From positions 8,367,001-8,431,000 of the forward strand of contig NC_079875.1 of NCBI RefSeq assembly GCF_029227915.1: a stretch of DNA of 64,000 nt, in the 5' to 3' direction. This DNA comes from Hydractinia symbiolongicarpus. Taxonomy: Eukaryota; Cnidaria; Hydrozoa; Anthoathecata; Hydractiniidae. Every line of letters starts with the position of its first letter. Positions within the stretch are counted from its first letter, which is position 1. A program made the translations under genes and the position numbers. Below the pieces are notes generated by a model. It saw only the letters and a list, made by a program, of their open reading frames with translations, was not told the origin of the DNA and made no database searches. Positions 10,600-22,559 of the stretch are shown here, in pieces.

Positions 10600-12413
10600 A
10601 AACAAGGTTCTCCGAAAATGAAAAAATATAAAGATGCACACATATTTAAACTAATTTATGCAGTGATAATTGGCGTTAATTATTACAATTTATACGTAGA
10701 TGGTACATGAAATGTTGTGAATAAACAAATGGCAGATGGTTTATGAAGTGGAAATCCGATGAGGCAAGCTTTAATGTGTTTGTGTGGATATTTTGACAAA
10801 TATGTGTTTTTAGGAAAGCTTGTATGTTATTTTCACACTAGAAGAGAGCTAATTGACAGTTTGAATATCATTTATCATTTTTAGAAGGTAACAAATACGA
10901 GACGTTCCAAGTGTATCCCTTTCGATACTTCCTGTGAACAGATTGATACAATGCCATGATTGTTCTAATTTGCATGAAAGATGTAAAACTAAGTAGAGTC
11001 ACGGAAGCAAGGGGGGTAGTTGTATATATTGCTAAACAATGGTTCTTGTCGTATTTTGAAATATCTAGCGCTTTTTTTTTCTTCGAAATAAACAAAAGTC
11101 TTAGATTTTAAGGTTGGCTCGCCAATCCTTAAAATTATACTTTTGGGTTCCTAAAATTTTTCTTATGATGGAAAAGTCAGGAATAAAATATACATTTTGA
11201 GCTTCAGACGTCAATTATTTGAGCCTCGAAGTTCTTTAAAAGTTGCTTGAAAATTCAAAAGCTATTTATTATTAACTTGAACTTCTAAAGCTCCAGCTCA
11301 GCCTTATTTTCTTGTAGGAAAACATTTTTTTATCCATCAGTTAGAGCATGAGGCACATTGTGGCTACGTACCGTTTCTTTACTATTTTTATCAGATACAT
11401 CCTCATATTTTTCAAATTCAAATTTTATTCTTATTTCTATGCAAATAAAATAAAAAAATTAAAATTAAAATCAATAAAAATGAAATAAAAAAAATTAAAA
11501 CAAACCCTAACACCTCGTGTGAATAAACACACAATTCTGTTTTACGACCAACTACGATTCGTGTTCACATATTCTATCTTTTCTTCTTATCTATTTCTAT
11601 TTTGTTCTCAAAGATTCACATTCCTCTGACTACTTTTTTTATTAAGCGCCTACAAAAAAATCACCGAAATTCGCGGTCTAAGTATTAACTAAACAATACA
11701 TTGAAGATGAGATGATAATTAACATGCGTGATTCATCAAGTAAACGAACGTTTTTGGTGTGTGTTGTTATTCAAAAACTTGGATTATCTTCCAAAAATTT
11801 GTATGATCCTTCTAAACAGAGAAGACACACAAACTGGGGAAGCTTAATGTTATTAAACTTGCTCTAACATCTTTTTGGGACAGAATTAGCACTAAAATTT
11901 TACTTCGTCCACGAAGCCTAATGCGATTTTTAGGATTACCTCAATTTTGGTAAGATACAACAATTTTTATCTTTAAATCACTCTTATTCTACCGGTCGGC
12001 AAATATCACGTGATAATTTTAAACCAATTACAAAGCAGCAGTTCTTAAGGTAAACATTATGATTTGAGTGAAGACACGACATTCACGCGATCAATTTTTC
12101 GTAAATAGGGGGTAAATTTTTCATAAAATCTTTGTTTTTTAACTTCTAGCCTGACATATTGTGTAGTTTTTTTTGTTAATTTAGATACTTGTTTAATCAA
12201 AGCTTTTTCTGTGAGAGTTAGAGTGTGAAATCTTCGTGTTTTCCCTCAACCGAAAGTGGTACTACGTGACATTCCGACTAAACGAACGTAACATTAGGGC
12301 ATGTGCATTTTTTATATTACATTGAACATCTGATTACTTTTATTTTGTAATACGGGAAGAAACACACTACCCAACTTTGAAATTTGAAAAACAGTTGAAT
12401 TTACTGGTGGTCC
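10600..12413. other. No gene seen
   Basis: AT-rich sequence with simple A/T runs around 11440-11500. No ORF on either strand shows a recognisable domain or plausible exon junctions. Confidence 0.4.
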
Positions 12414-12453
12414 AAAAATAAAAAAACCTGTTGAAACAGGTTTTTTTATTTTT
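12414..12453. repeat. Perfect 19-bp inverted repeat, 2-nt loop
   Basis: AAAAATAAAAAAACCTGTT (12414-12432), GA, then the exact complement to 12453. The DNA would form a terminator-like hairpin with a U-rich arm on either strand. In this eukaryotic context it is most simply a collapsed inverted-repeat element. Confidence 0.8.
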
Positions 12454-12639
12454 GTTCTAGCTCGGTTGACAGATATTATTATACGTTCATATGAGGCGAG
12501 CTGGCCCGGTTAGGCGGACTGAAGAAAGTCACAAAAGATTTTCTGAAACAAGGCGAGAACTTGCCTAAATAAGGCAGCGCGATCAATCGGACCAACTCTT
12601 CTCCATATGAACAAAACAATATTTTCACATGTGAGATTA

Positions 12640-12830
12640 TTATTACTACTATTATTTACTTAGGATAGCTTCTTTAATTCCTAATAGAACTGTTATCAAT
12701 GATGGTCCTACGAAGGGGGTGCTAGTGCATTTGAAGCACCTATTTGTTCAAAACAATCGCTCAACTAAACCACCACAGAAGAAATCAATGCCATTCTCTT
12801 GCTGATCTTTAGGCAGAAAAGAAAGACACA
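12640..12830 (-). repeat. Dispersed repeat related to 22560-22780
   Basis: Shared blocks include ACTGTTATCAAT, CGCTCAACNAAACCACC and ATCAATNNCATTCTNNTGCTGA. On the minus strand both copies keep a frame: here QQENGIDFFCGGLVERLF then stop, at 22.7 kb QHKNVIDTLGGFLVERLL. The similarity may reflect an old duplicated exon or simply a repeat. Confidence 0.45.
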
Positions 12831-12835
12831 CACTG

Positions 12836-12940
12836 TTCAATAATACCATTTCTTTGTAAGCCGATTTGATAATTTATTTTGTTTCTACACAACTGTAACG
12901 CTACGTAATCTTATTGAAAAATAAATTAATAATTCGTCAA
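12836..12940 (+). repeat. 105-bp direct repeat, copy 1 (copy 2 at 14640-14744)
   Basis: Starts GTTCAATAATACCATTTCTT and contains GTAAGCCGATTTGAT, CAACTGTAACGCTACG and TAATCTTATTGA; the copy 1.8 kb downstream differs at only a handful of positions. Confidence 0.8.
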
Positions 12941-12963
12941 TCTAAAAATGAATTGTTTTTCAG

Positions 12964-13350
12964 TATGGAGGGCATCCATTGAGTGCGTACGCACCAAACT
13001 GCTCATTTTCGACCCTTCCTCCCCCTGTACGATTTTTCTCTGACACCCTCCCTTGCGCCTATACACATACATTCACCCACTCCTTCCCCTTCCCACTTGA
13101 TCAAGTGATTTTTTTAGTGAAACCCCACGTAAGTCTCTTACAGAGACATTACAGATCAAATAATAATAATAATAGTCTATAAAAGATTTGCAAATGGACA
13201 CGATATCGAAATATAAAAATGTAAAAAAGAAAATAGAATAACAGACGGTCACAGTGTGTACGCACGCACCTTCTTCCTTGTACGCACCTGTATGATTTTA
13301 GTCTCACAACCCTCCCCCAGATGCGTACGTATTTTATGGATGCTCCCATA
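12964..13350. mobile_element. TA-flanked MITE, about 29-bp imperfect TIRs
   Basis: Left end TATGGAGGGCATCC...GTGCGTACGCA, right end the complement TGCGTACG...GGATGCTCCCATA. The outer TA pairs look like the target duplication of a Tc1/mariner-type insertion. The interior is C-rich and has no transposase. Confidence 0.65.
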
Positions 13351-14639
13351 TGCACTTAAATAACCACCAAACCTATTTTTGTGGACAGTTTGTCCACGTA
13401 TTTTCTTTTTCAATTATAAACTTAAAGGTTTGTTTCGATTTTCGCAAACTGTTTATTTTTCGAATTTTCATGTATTTTAATATTTGGAAAAAAAATTAGG
13501 ATTCACTTGAAACTATCAAAGCTATGATATTTCTTGTGTATAAAAAAAACATTACATTTGAAAGAGCGTGATTGGATATTTAAGACCTCATCTGATTGAT
13601 GGATAATAACATATGTCATGTTGAAATTTAGTGGGTGAAAGAGAAGAGTTGTCTTACTATCAAAAATTGACATATCTGTTTCCTGGAACGCCTACTGTAC
13701 TGTGAACCAACTTTGAAAAAACGGGTACAAAAGAGATAGATTTGACATATGTTCGTATTGATGTAAATGAAAGAAACATCTGCGGTTTTATGCTAATTTA
13801 GATATCTGCATATGATATCATGCATGGCAAGTATTTCGCATTTTTGTCTTTTAAAAATATAAAAATCTTTTAAATCTTTTGTTCTGAAAGTTCGCCTTGT
13901 TTAGTAGACCACAGCAGGAAAGTTCTACAAAATTTTAAATTATTTCTAACATGCGCGATAATTACCTTCAAGGAAAAAATCTTCGCAATAAATTTTATAA
14001 AAAAATTGATTTTTGCTTTAAATTAAATGTCACTTTAAAATAGCCGTTTTAGATTTTCTAACACACCTTTAGCCAAAGAATTGCATGTTTGTCACAGAAA
14101 AAAAACAACACGAAAAATAATACATCTTAACGATGCGAGTAAAAATAAAAACAATGTGGAACAAAGAAGGATAATTTACCTTAACTATGAACAACGTAAA
14201 TCTTCTTGCTTCGTTCTCTTACTAGAGCTGAAACAAAGTAAAACCAAAAAATATCATTAATACACAGCCATCTAACTTATAGTTACTGTGATATCAACAC
14301 ATTAGAATGCATTATTATATTTAGGCTCATCTCCGCTAGGCCTAAAAAATCTGTATGAGGCGAAATGATCAAAAATTAAATTCTAAATGGCTCGCAGAAT
14401 ATACTAATTCGCTAAATATATCAATCAAGTCTAGTTTTAAACTCTGCAAATTACTTCCAGACAATCAAAATACTTAAAATCATTTCGCTTAGTGAAAATG
14501 ATCCTTTATTATTAAGTTCCTCTGCTCAGATGAATAAAAAAAGTTATATAAACTAAGATATAAGAACACGCACTATCCATTTCCTGATAAAGTCTCACAA
14601 AACAACTTTTTTAATTTGCGTTTTTGCGTTTTATTTTTG
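13351..14639. other. No gene seen
   Basis: AT-rich. One plausible spliced segment on the minus strand (14227-14180, acceptor GTTTCAG, donor AAG|GTAAAT) has no supporting reading frame. Confidence 0.35.
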
Positions 14640-14744
14640 TTCAATAATATCATTTCTTTTGTAAGCCGATTTGATTATTTATTTCGTTCCTAGACAACTG
14701 TAACGCTACGTAATCTTATTGAGAAATAAATTAATAATTTCCTA
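14640..14744 (+). repeat. 105-bp direct repeat, copy 2
   Basis: Near-identical to 12836-12940. The interval between the copies contains the TA-flanked MITE. Confidence 0.8.
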
Positions 14745-14959
14745 ATTTTTTTGAATTTTAATAATATAGTGAAAGAAGAATAAAAATCATCATTCGGGGT
14801 CGTTGATAAGACTCTCATTTAAATAATGAATATGGTAAATTATGTAATAGAGTCACTGGTACCAAAAAAACGATCAAAAAAGCTTTTATTTTACAAACTA
14901 CTTTTAAAACAAGGGTTCATTCACATTCAATTATTTATTTATTTTTTATTCATATAAGG

Positions 14960-15320
14960 ACGTTATGGAATGACGCAAATTTGGATGATTTAAGCAATGT
15001 TCAGGTGTAAAATACCGCGTGTTGGTTTTATAACATACCACTATAGGTTGAATATAAAATTTCGAGAGTGATGAACTGCTGCTGGTAGTAAAAAATACCG
15101 TGGTTAATGATATAAGATATCGAGGGTAATAATAAAAACCTGCCGCAGGCGATGGTATAAAAAACCGAAATAATGGTACAAAATAATGCGGGTAAAGATA
15201 GAAACTCTCCCTGGATAATAGCAAAAATTCCGCGGGAGACGGTATAAAATAGCACAGGTAATGGTATAAACTGCCGCCGTTAATGGCATAGAATACCGCG
15301 GGTAAATCAAACAAGACAAA
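14960..15320. repeat. Degenerate tandem repeat (GGTATAAAATACCGCGGGTAA-like units)
   Basis: Units of roughly 28-35 bp built from AATACCGCGGGTAATGGTATAAA variants. On the minus strand the region is open in all three frames, the longest 141 codons (15371-14946, starting ATG ATT GGG), with hydrophobic, Tyr/Phe/Ser/Pro-rich repeats. Openness in several frames points to repeat composition rather than a gene, though a repeat protein with an N-terminal hydrophobic segment cannot be excluded. Confidence 0.55.
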
Positions 15321-15412
15321 TGCAAAAACAATATAAGAAAGTATTTTAATTCTTTCCCTCTTCCCAATCATTGCGGATTTACAGGTGAGTAAATGTCGCC
15401 TCGCTTTTTAAA

Positions 15413-15493
15413 AACCTCGTCTGCAGAACTTGTTAGGAATTTTTATATTTGAATGGCCTGTAAAACAACTTACAAGTCCTGGGAACAAGATTG
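15413..15493. mobile_element. CAACCTCGTTCC-family MITE (divergent)
   Basis: AACCTCGTCTGC at the left, CTGGGAACAAGATTGG at the right, and the shared TTTTTATATTTGAATGGCC interior. Confidence 0.5.
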
Positions 15494-18208
15494 GATTATA
15501 AAGTCTTTGCGCTGCTCCCGAATCTCTGGAAGCTAATGGTAGTTCAACATCTCACTTCTAAAAAATACATAAATACCTCTTTTTATTTCACTCTCTCTTT
15601 TTTCAAAACTGCAATGTAAATTTTCTTTTTATACGCGTTATTTAAATGGTCCTGAGTTATAAATATTTCAAAAATTTCAATGATTTATATGCTTGTCAAT
15701 TTCACAAGAGTTCACTTTCACTGCCAGATGTCAAAATGATGAGCCTCCCATCTGTCACATCCGATGAAAGCCGTTTTTAGAATCACGTACGTAATTTAGT
15801 TTTCCGAATTTTTAATTATTATTTGAATTAATGAGATGATTTTGCAGTCACGATTTACTTTTACATATTTATTAACACTGCTTTTGACAAAATTAAAAAA
15901 AAGCCGTCACCTAAATTTTTTTCTTTCCAATTTTGAGTTTTCCGGATTAGAAAAACACCGTGGGGACAGGAATGCCTAGATGTATGCACGTGATATTGTA
16001 CAATGACTCTCAGTTTAAAAATGCTTCAAAACATTAATTAAATTGCTACAAATCCAATTTCAAGTCTTCGGACGAAGAAGGAACAACTTGACAAGTCGTT
16101 TTAGAACGAAAATTATTATATTATAAAAAAAATTGCAGGTTGGTCCGCAGGTCACCCTTGCTTAAAGCCATTTAAAGCTAACTCGGTAAAAAACAAATTC
16201 ATTAGGATAGGGTTCGATAGAATAATGCAGTATACATATTCACTTTGAGCAAATTTCATTTCGACTGTGTCTGTTTTGCTCACGTTATTAAAAATGTTAC
16301 CAAGATGTACAACGACAACTAAATTTTGCTTTGCAATTCTATAATGAAGAGTCAAATGAATAGAAATATATCCTGTCATTTGGACATAATTGAATCATGT
16401 AGGGACTTTGTTACTTTAGTTGTAGCACAGAATTGCTGGGATGTTAAGGCGATAGCAACACAAAACTGCTAAACATTTTGAAGGAGATAAAATGTTAACT
16501 GGCTATGCCTCTGTTTAAACAAGGGCGTACTGAAGGAGTAACACATTTAATCCACTAATGGGTTAAATGCTATAAATAAGGATTTATCGTCATGAAGATA
16601 TCTAAAACCTCGATAATGCCCTTTATAACGTTGATGTTAGCATTTTTTCGTGCTTCGTGTTGACAAGGGTTTCAGCAGGACAATAAGCAATATATTTTAT
16701 ATTGGGAGAAGAAATTATGGAAAATATGTCAAAAAATTTCGCAAACCTTTGAACTGATTTGGTCAATAAATGTTTTCTTATTTACATTTGCAAAGACGAA
16801 CATGGTGTAACTCTCAACAGCTGCTCCCCGTCATGGCAGCTCTGCTGAATGAGAAAAATGTGTTACAAACTATCCTTTGTTATGTCGGCCTTTAAATCAT
16901 GATCTCCTGGTTAGTATGGCGGTTAATGTAAATAAAACGAGTCGGTTAGTGCATTAGTTTGGAGTATCAGGTAAACTATTTGATCGGATGAAATTATGTG
17001 TGGTATAGGGGTTCACTGTGTTCTTACTTCTTGTAATAAAAGATTAAAAAAAAGCGGTACCTTGATTTTTACAAGAATTGATTGGGGAAAAATTAACTTT
17101 ATCGCAAAACTAACTTCTGGATAATCGCAAAAATAGGTATCGAACAAAAATAAAAGGTTTAAAATTTTTGAATACGATGTATGAAATGATGATGTTAAAA
17201 AAGGTAATCTACCTTGCGTTATTTTGAAAACCATTATTATTTGTCGTCATTTTGCTTCGATTTCACAAATAAGTCTGCTAAGCACAACTAATAATTCTTA
17301 CTTTTTCTCGTGTTAGCTTCCGATTACAAAACTAAAGTAACTTTGGCGACTGACAAACAATTGCAAATTTAAGAGAATAAATTCGCAAAAATCGCAAATT
17401 TTGAATGGTTTTAGAAAGTTTGTTAACAGTTATTACACGAAACATTAAAGAAAAAAGAATAAAACTGACATAAAGATTTTTTTATTTAAAAAGAGAAAAA
17501 GGATCGGTCTGAAATACAGTGAATAAGGGATTAAGCGCCCGGGGGGCTTAATTAAAAATTTAACCCTGACAAAAGGCGCTTATTTGGCAGGGGCGGTTAA
17601 TTCAACAGAAGCAATTATTAATTTTTTTTTCAGAAAAGTAAATTCTTTAAATTTTATTCATTTCTCATAATTTTTATTATTGAAAAATAGTAATACAAAC
17701 ATCGGAAATCGCAAAAAAAAATTTTTGCAAATTTTTTTTTCTGTTATGTATAATGTAATGCAACTTGCATAAAAACGATTCAATCAAACAATTTTTTTTT
17801 TTTTTTTTAACTGATGATTTTTCCGACTGCATAGCAATAAACAACATATTAAAATTTGGTTTTTATTATTCTTTTTGTACAATAATTAATCCAGATAAAT
17901 TTATATATTTACATGTTCTTTTTCTTCGTTTTGCTCAGCTGCTAAAACATTAAGAAAAAGAAAAACTAATAACAGTACAAAAAACACCAATTTATACATC
18001 AGGATTGAGTTTTGTTGCTATTGACAACTTGACATATGTCAAAACATGAATTTTGACGCCTCTTGTTTTGAACGGTCATCAATTTTGTTATTTGAAGGGG
18101 ATACCAATATGTTTGAGCCATCTGGGAAGTTAATATTTTTTCTAGAGGATGGCAAAGTAATTCTATGTAAAGTCATTTGTAGTTCAGACCACAATTTATT
18201 TCTTCTAA
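15494..18208. other. No gene seen
   Basis: AT-rich. A GC-rich imperfect palindrome with TTAAGCGCCC and GGCGCTTATT lies at about 17532-17605, and a long T run at about 17790-17808. A remnant of the CAACCTCGTTCC family (right end CCTGGGAATGAGATTG) is at 18241-18256. The plus-strand frame at 16592 (MKISKTSIMPFITLML) is short and stops at once. Confidence 0.4.
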
Positions 18209-18356
18209 AGAGGTCGCAGCGCCGATGAGAGACAGAAAGCCCTGGGAATGAGATTGAAGAGGTTGGTCTCGTTTTTATGTAGATTTCAGTAGATTAAGTA
18301 TACTGTGTTTATATAAGTCACAAATGATAGACATGATCGCTTCGATTGACTCGTTT

Positions 18357-18690
18357 TTTGCGCTGTTGTTACTGTCATCATTGCTAGTGTTACTACCGTT
18401 GTTGTCACGTTGGTTGCTAACGTTATCATTGTTGACGTTATATCGTTGCTATCGTCGCTGTCGTTACCGTCGTTGTCGTTGCTATCGTTACGGTTGTCGG
18501 TTAACTGTACTTACAATCGTTACTGTCACTTTCGTTGTAATTATTTCCGTTGTCGTTGTCTCGTTATTATGGTCGTTGCTGTCATTATTATCGTTAATGT
18601 TTTTATCGTTCTCCTTTTTTGTCGCTATCGTCGCGATCATGTTATTTTTTGTCGTTGTCGTTGTCGTTGTCGTTACCGGTGTTGTTATTG
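18357..18690 (+). repeat. GTT/GTC/CGT triplet-rich low-complexity tract
   Basis: Imperfect runs of GTTGTCGTT and related triplets. Two overlapping frames are open here only because the triplets contain no stops. Confidence 0.75.
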
Positions 18691-18808
18691 ACTATAATTT
18701 GTTTTATAAAATTATCCTCCTTTGCACCTTGTTTACAGATTAATAATAAATATTTAAGTCTCGACAATTGGGCGTGATGAAGAGACTTTTTTATATATTT
18801 ACTTACCA

Positions 18809-20540
18809 TTATTTCCAGCCATTTCTTTTTAGTTTAAATATTCTTTTTAACATGTCCCGTTTTCGTTCTGCTAAACTGAGAAGATCACGAAGACTCTATA
18901 GAGAAATAAAACTTAAAACTAAATTCCAATAAAATTAGAAATTATACTCGTGGTCAATTAATTAATCACTAGAATTATTATTAACACTTCAGTCTTCCAT
19001 TGCGTCCTTCGCAACCTCTTACACCCTTCCCTCTCAACTGTCCCCTCCCTTCTCCCCCTCGACCCCCTTATGCCCTCTTTGTACTGAATTTTTATTTTCG
19101 CCCCCCCCCCCCCCCCCCCTCTTTTGTAATTTAGTATGTAAAGTACATTAAGGACAGTTTTGTTTCAATTTTCGTTCAAGATGAGGTGATGGGCAAGAAG
19201 TTTTATTACTTTTGTTCCCTTTCTACTACAAGAAAATTTTGTACACAAAAAAGTCAATTTATAAAAAGTTATGACGTTAAGAAAATAAATAAATAATGAC
19301 GTTAGTATGCATAGAAGTGCAGTGACTTATTTGATCATTATTTTAACCCTATTCCTGTTTGGGTGAGGGGGGGGGAGAGATAGGGGGTGATATAGCCTAT
19401 CGCCTTTTTAGCTTGGTATTTTGTTACTTTCCTAGCTCTAATTTCCTGGCCAAAGAGTTATTGCATTCCAGGCAATTATGTGATTGCATTCCAGGCAATT
19501 GTACACAAATAATTTCCGGAATCTCAAAGTTAAGCCAAGTTTTCCCATTTTTGCAAATTTGATGACGTCATTGGTAAAATGCTAAGACGAGCATTTTTTG
19601 ACTAAGTCAATAATTAAGGACTTGGAGAAATTAAAACTTCGTTCCTACATATACACTCTTTCTGCAAGCAACACTGTACAACACAAGAAAACTACATCTA
19701 CAATTCTGTTTAGAATTTTAGAAAATGAGCTTTTTTTGATTATTTTACGAACTAGTTAAACAGCAGTGCCTTTCTAATGCTCTGCTGTAAAAGAAGTATA
19801 CCGGATTGCACAAAAAATAAGAAAAACAGGCCATGCTCACGTCTGCAAAAGTTAGTATCGTGCAGTGCGTAAGAAGCGGAGGTGGAAGAAAAAGGGGCGA
19901 AGAAATATTTTTTCAAAATGATGTTTTTTCAAAGGAAAAACATAAAAATAGCAATTTTGTTTCCTCATCCCTTTAAAATCGATCCATCGTACATAAAAGG
20001 AATTTTAATGCGTCTCCTACCAATCTTATGGTGGAAATTTTCAAAGTCTCCCCACAGACAAAACCATGGTTGGCCTTCACGCCGAGACACTACGTTCAGC
20101 AAAGTCAACTTCTTCCACCCGAACCAGCTGAACAGAACTCCATTGCATCCTCCATCAGCTTCTAAACTTCCAACTGTTAGGATGGAATCCAAAGAGACAA
20201 ATAAAACTTCCCGTTACTTACTTGATTATATCATCATTTTGATAAAAACTAACGCGAAAATATAATTTAGGCAATCAACATTTAGTTAACGCATGTTTTC
20301 TACACATGTTAACATACCCCATAAAACTTCAGTGATAACTTTTTAGAGTTTCCAATTAAAACATTATAAAATCTAAGCAAACCCAAACAAATATCAACCT
20401 ACCAATTCATTAGTTCCATCTCTCTTTCCCCATTTTGTATCCACTCTATGTGTTTGACCCATGAACGAGAGTGTAAAAACGCATTCAAGAAAGATAGCTG
20501 ATATCACCAAAGACAACACCAATGTTCGAAGTTTCGCCAT
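18809..20540 (-). CDS. Secreted amidated-peptide precursor 2 (paralogue of precursor 1)
   Basis: Exon 1 (20540-20403) begins ATG 16 nt after an acceptor (CATCTTAG) and encodes a signal peptide ending CVFT (about residues 1-23), then the 14-residue LSFMGQTHRVDTKW and Gly-Lys-Arg-Asp; the donor TTG|GTAGGT follows after five residues in phase 0. The best in-phase exon 2 is 18895-18809 (acceptor TTTCTCTATAG), encoding SLRDLLSLAERKRDMLKRI and a basic end, TAA, then TG and a GTAAGT donor; total 74 residues. Against precursor 1, the predicted peptides have equal length, align without gaps (L, G, V and T identical; T/S, L/M and N/Q similar) and both end before GKRD. An alternative exon at 20173 would add only Leu-Glu-Val before a stop. 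Exon 1 is well supported; the pairing with exon 2 across 1.5 kb is inferred. Predicted product: amidated neuropeptide-like ligand. Confidence 0.6.
19096..19120. repeat. Poly-C tract
   Basis: An uninterrupted C run of about 20 bases within the presumed precursor-2 intron. A similar run lies at about 20857-20872. Confidence 0.8.
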
Positions 20541-20570
20541 TTTTTTGTGTACTTATCTAAGATGAAATTA

Positions 20571-22559
20571 ATAATATAGCTATCATAGTATTTCTTTAAT
20601 ATATATTAGCTTTATTTATCTCAGTATGTTGATATTATCAGTGATGAAGAAGAAAAAGAGAGATTATCAGTTCACAGTTTCAAGCATCTTTGTCCGTAAC
20701 AATCATGTGGAGAATGTAGTGGAAAATAAGGTATAAGATAAGCTTATTAATCTCAAAAGAGGCGAAGGATCGAATATAAATAAATGAAGAGGTGCTAGCC
20801 ATTTCCTTTCTTCCTGGTCTCAAGCTGGTCTGGTTCTTATCTTCACTTAAAACTGCCCCCCCCCCCCCCCCCAAAAAAAAAAAAAGGGAGAAGCAGTGTA
20901 TCTATGTAGATAGTTATCGCATATTGAATCAATTGGACAGGTTAAATTAGAAAACAGAAAAAATACAGCCAACAACTTAATTTTATTTGCTTTGTCGAGT
21001 ACCATGTTTTTCTGGTTAAGATTTCAAGAGTTAAAAATAACTATAGATATTTCCTAATCGGTACACTTTTCAAAGGGTTGTACATGAAGTAAATAAACCA
21101 GTGTTTCAAGATCTGTGTCATAACTTACGCGCATTTATTCTTTTCAGTAACATTAAACATTCCCTGGATATCTCTCTGTGAATATCATGCCTTTATGCAG
21201 CAGCAGAAGTTAGTAATTCAATGGAACGCGAAACACAGACGTCCATATGAAGCGCCCTGCTATTTAATGATTAATACAGCTATTACGAGTCCAAACTATG
21301 TTCAAAAGCCCATATTTTAAATGGAATTTTTTGAAAAAGTTTTGTTTTTCAGCTTCTTCGTGCCGCAACAGTTAATATTTGAAAAACGCACGTGTAAATT
21401 TAGTATTTTTTAGCGGATAAAAGGGAATAAACAATATGTTTTATGTCTAAAGAAATACTTTCCAGTTTTAGATATTTAAGTTTGTTAAAACTAATGGAAG
21501 AAACAATATCCTTATTGTGAAAACAAAAAACAACAAAAACTATAGTTTTCTTCTGTATCGTAGAAACGGAAGGAAGGATGGGGTGAATACTTAAGTTTTG
21601 ATTCATCTTTCTCTAATCTCCACTGTTTATATTTTCATTCAGGATAATCTCTATACTTCCTTTTGTAAATATATGTTTTGTCCATTTTTTCACAAGACTT
21701 TTACAAGATTTGTTTTACAAGTACTTCTCAAGCTGCCATTAAATATTTGCCTTCTTATATTTTTTATCTTACGTATCAACAATATTATGACAACAACGAG
21801 GAAGGAATAGATGAAAATAGGAATAAAAGAAGAAGAATGGCAAGGCTAGGTTTTACTAACTTTCTGTTTTTTACTGAAGAAACACACAAAAAATGAAAAT
21901 TATATAAGGCAGAAATTTTTGAATAATTAATTGTTGCGATTTTGCAAAACTTAGATTTAGGTCGCAAAATTTTTAATGCGCTGCAAAATGAAAAAAATAT
22001 ACCTAAAACATAATAAAATAATAAGAGACAAAATATGTGAACATTATTAGCTGAAAATGAATGTTCTAGTTCTAATAAAAATAGACCTTCTTGTTTTGCG
22101 GATTATTAAGGAGTAATAGATTTGGGTATATTTTACTATAGCTAACTTTCGATTGGATAAAACTTGGGTAATGAAACTTGACAATTTTTCAGTATATGCA
22201 CCTACAGGGAAAATTCTCATTTTTTTCTAAAATATAAAGAGATGAAATTAACGACATTTAAATTTTGATTTTAGCGTCGTTACTTTGTATCTTGTAACAA
22301 AAAATTCGCGTAGCTAGGCTAAGAGAAAACTTGTCTATTGAGCATCATTTGAGTATTTTCTACACGAAATAATAAGACAAATAATAATAAGACAAGTCGA
22401 AAATTTTGTAGGGTAAGCACAGACAACTTGTACAAAACTATTTATGCATGCGCTAATCTTTATAACAACCAAGCTTATAAAAATCAAAACTCAATTTTTT
22501 AAATTTTTAAAAAAGCCTCTAAATTCATACTGAATCTTGTCAAATTATTTAATCATTTA
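20571..22559. other. No gene seen
   Basis: AT-rich, upstream of precursor 2. Short frames only; a poly-C/poly-A junction is at 20857-20885. No promoter element was recognised. Confidence 0.4.

Noticed and set aside
14180-14227. Coding exon of a third peptide gene
   Set aside because: Splice borders are plausible but the in-phase frame stops at the second codon and no first exon with a signal peptide was found nearby.
18324-18743. 139- and 93-codon frames at 18.3-18.7 kb
   Set aside because: Both follow from GTT/GTC/CGT triplet low complexity and give Leu/Val/Ser/Arg strings in overlapping frames.
19882-20265. 127-codon plus-strand frame overlapping the precursor-2 region
   Set aside because: Runs antisense to a better-supported gene, has no domain, and the opposite strand is also partly open; probably chance.
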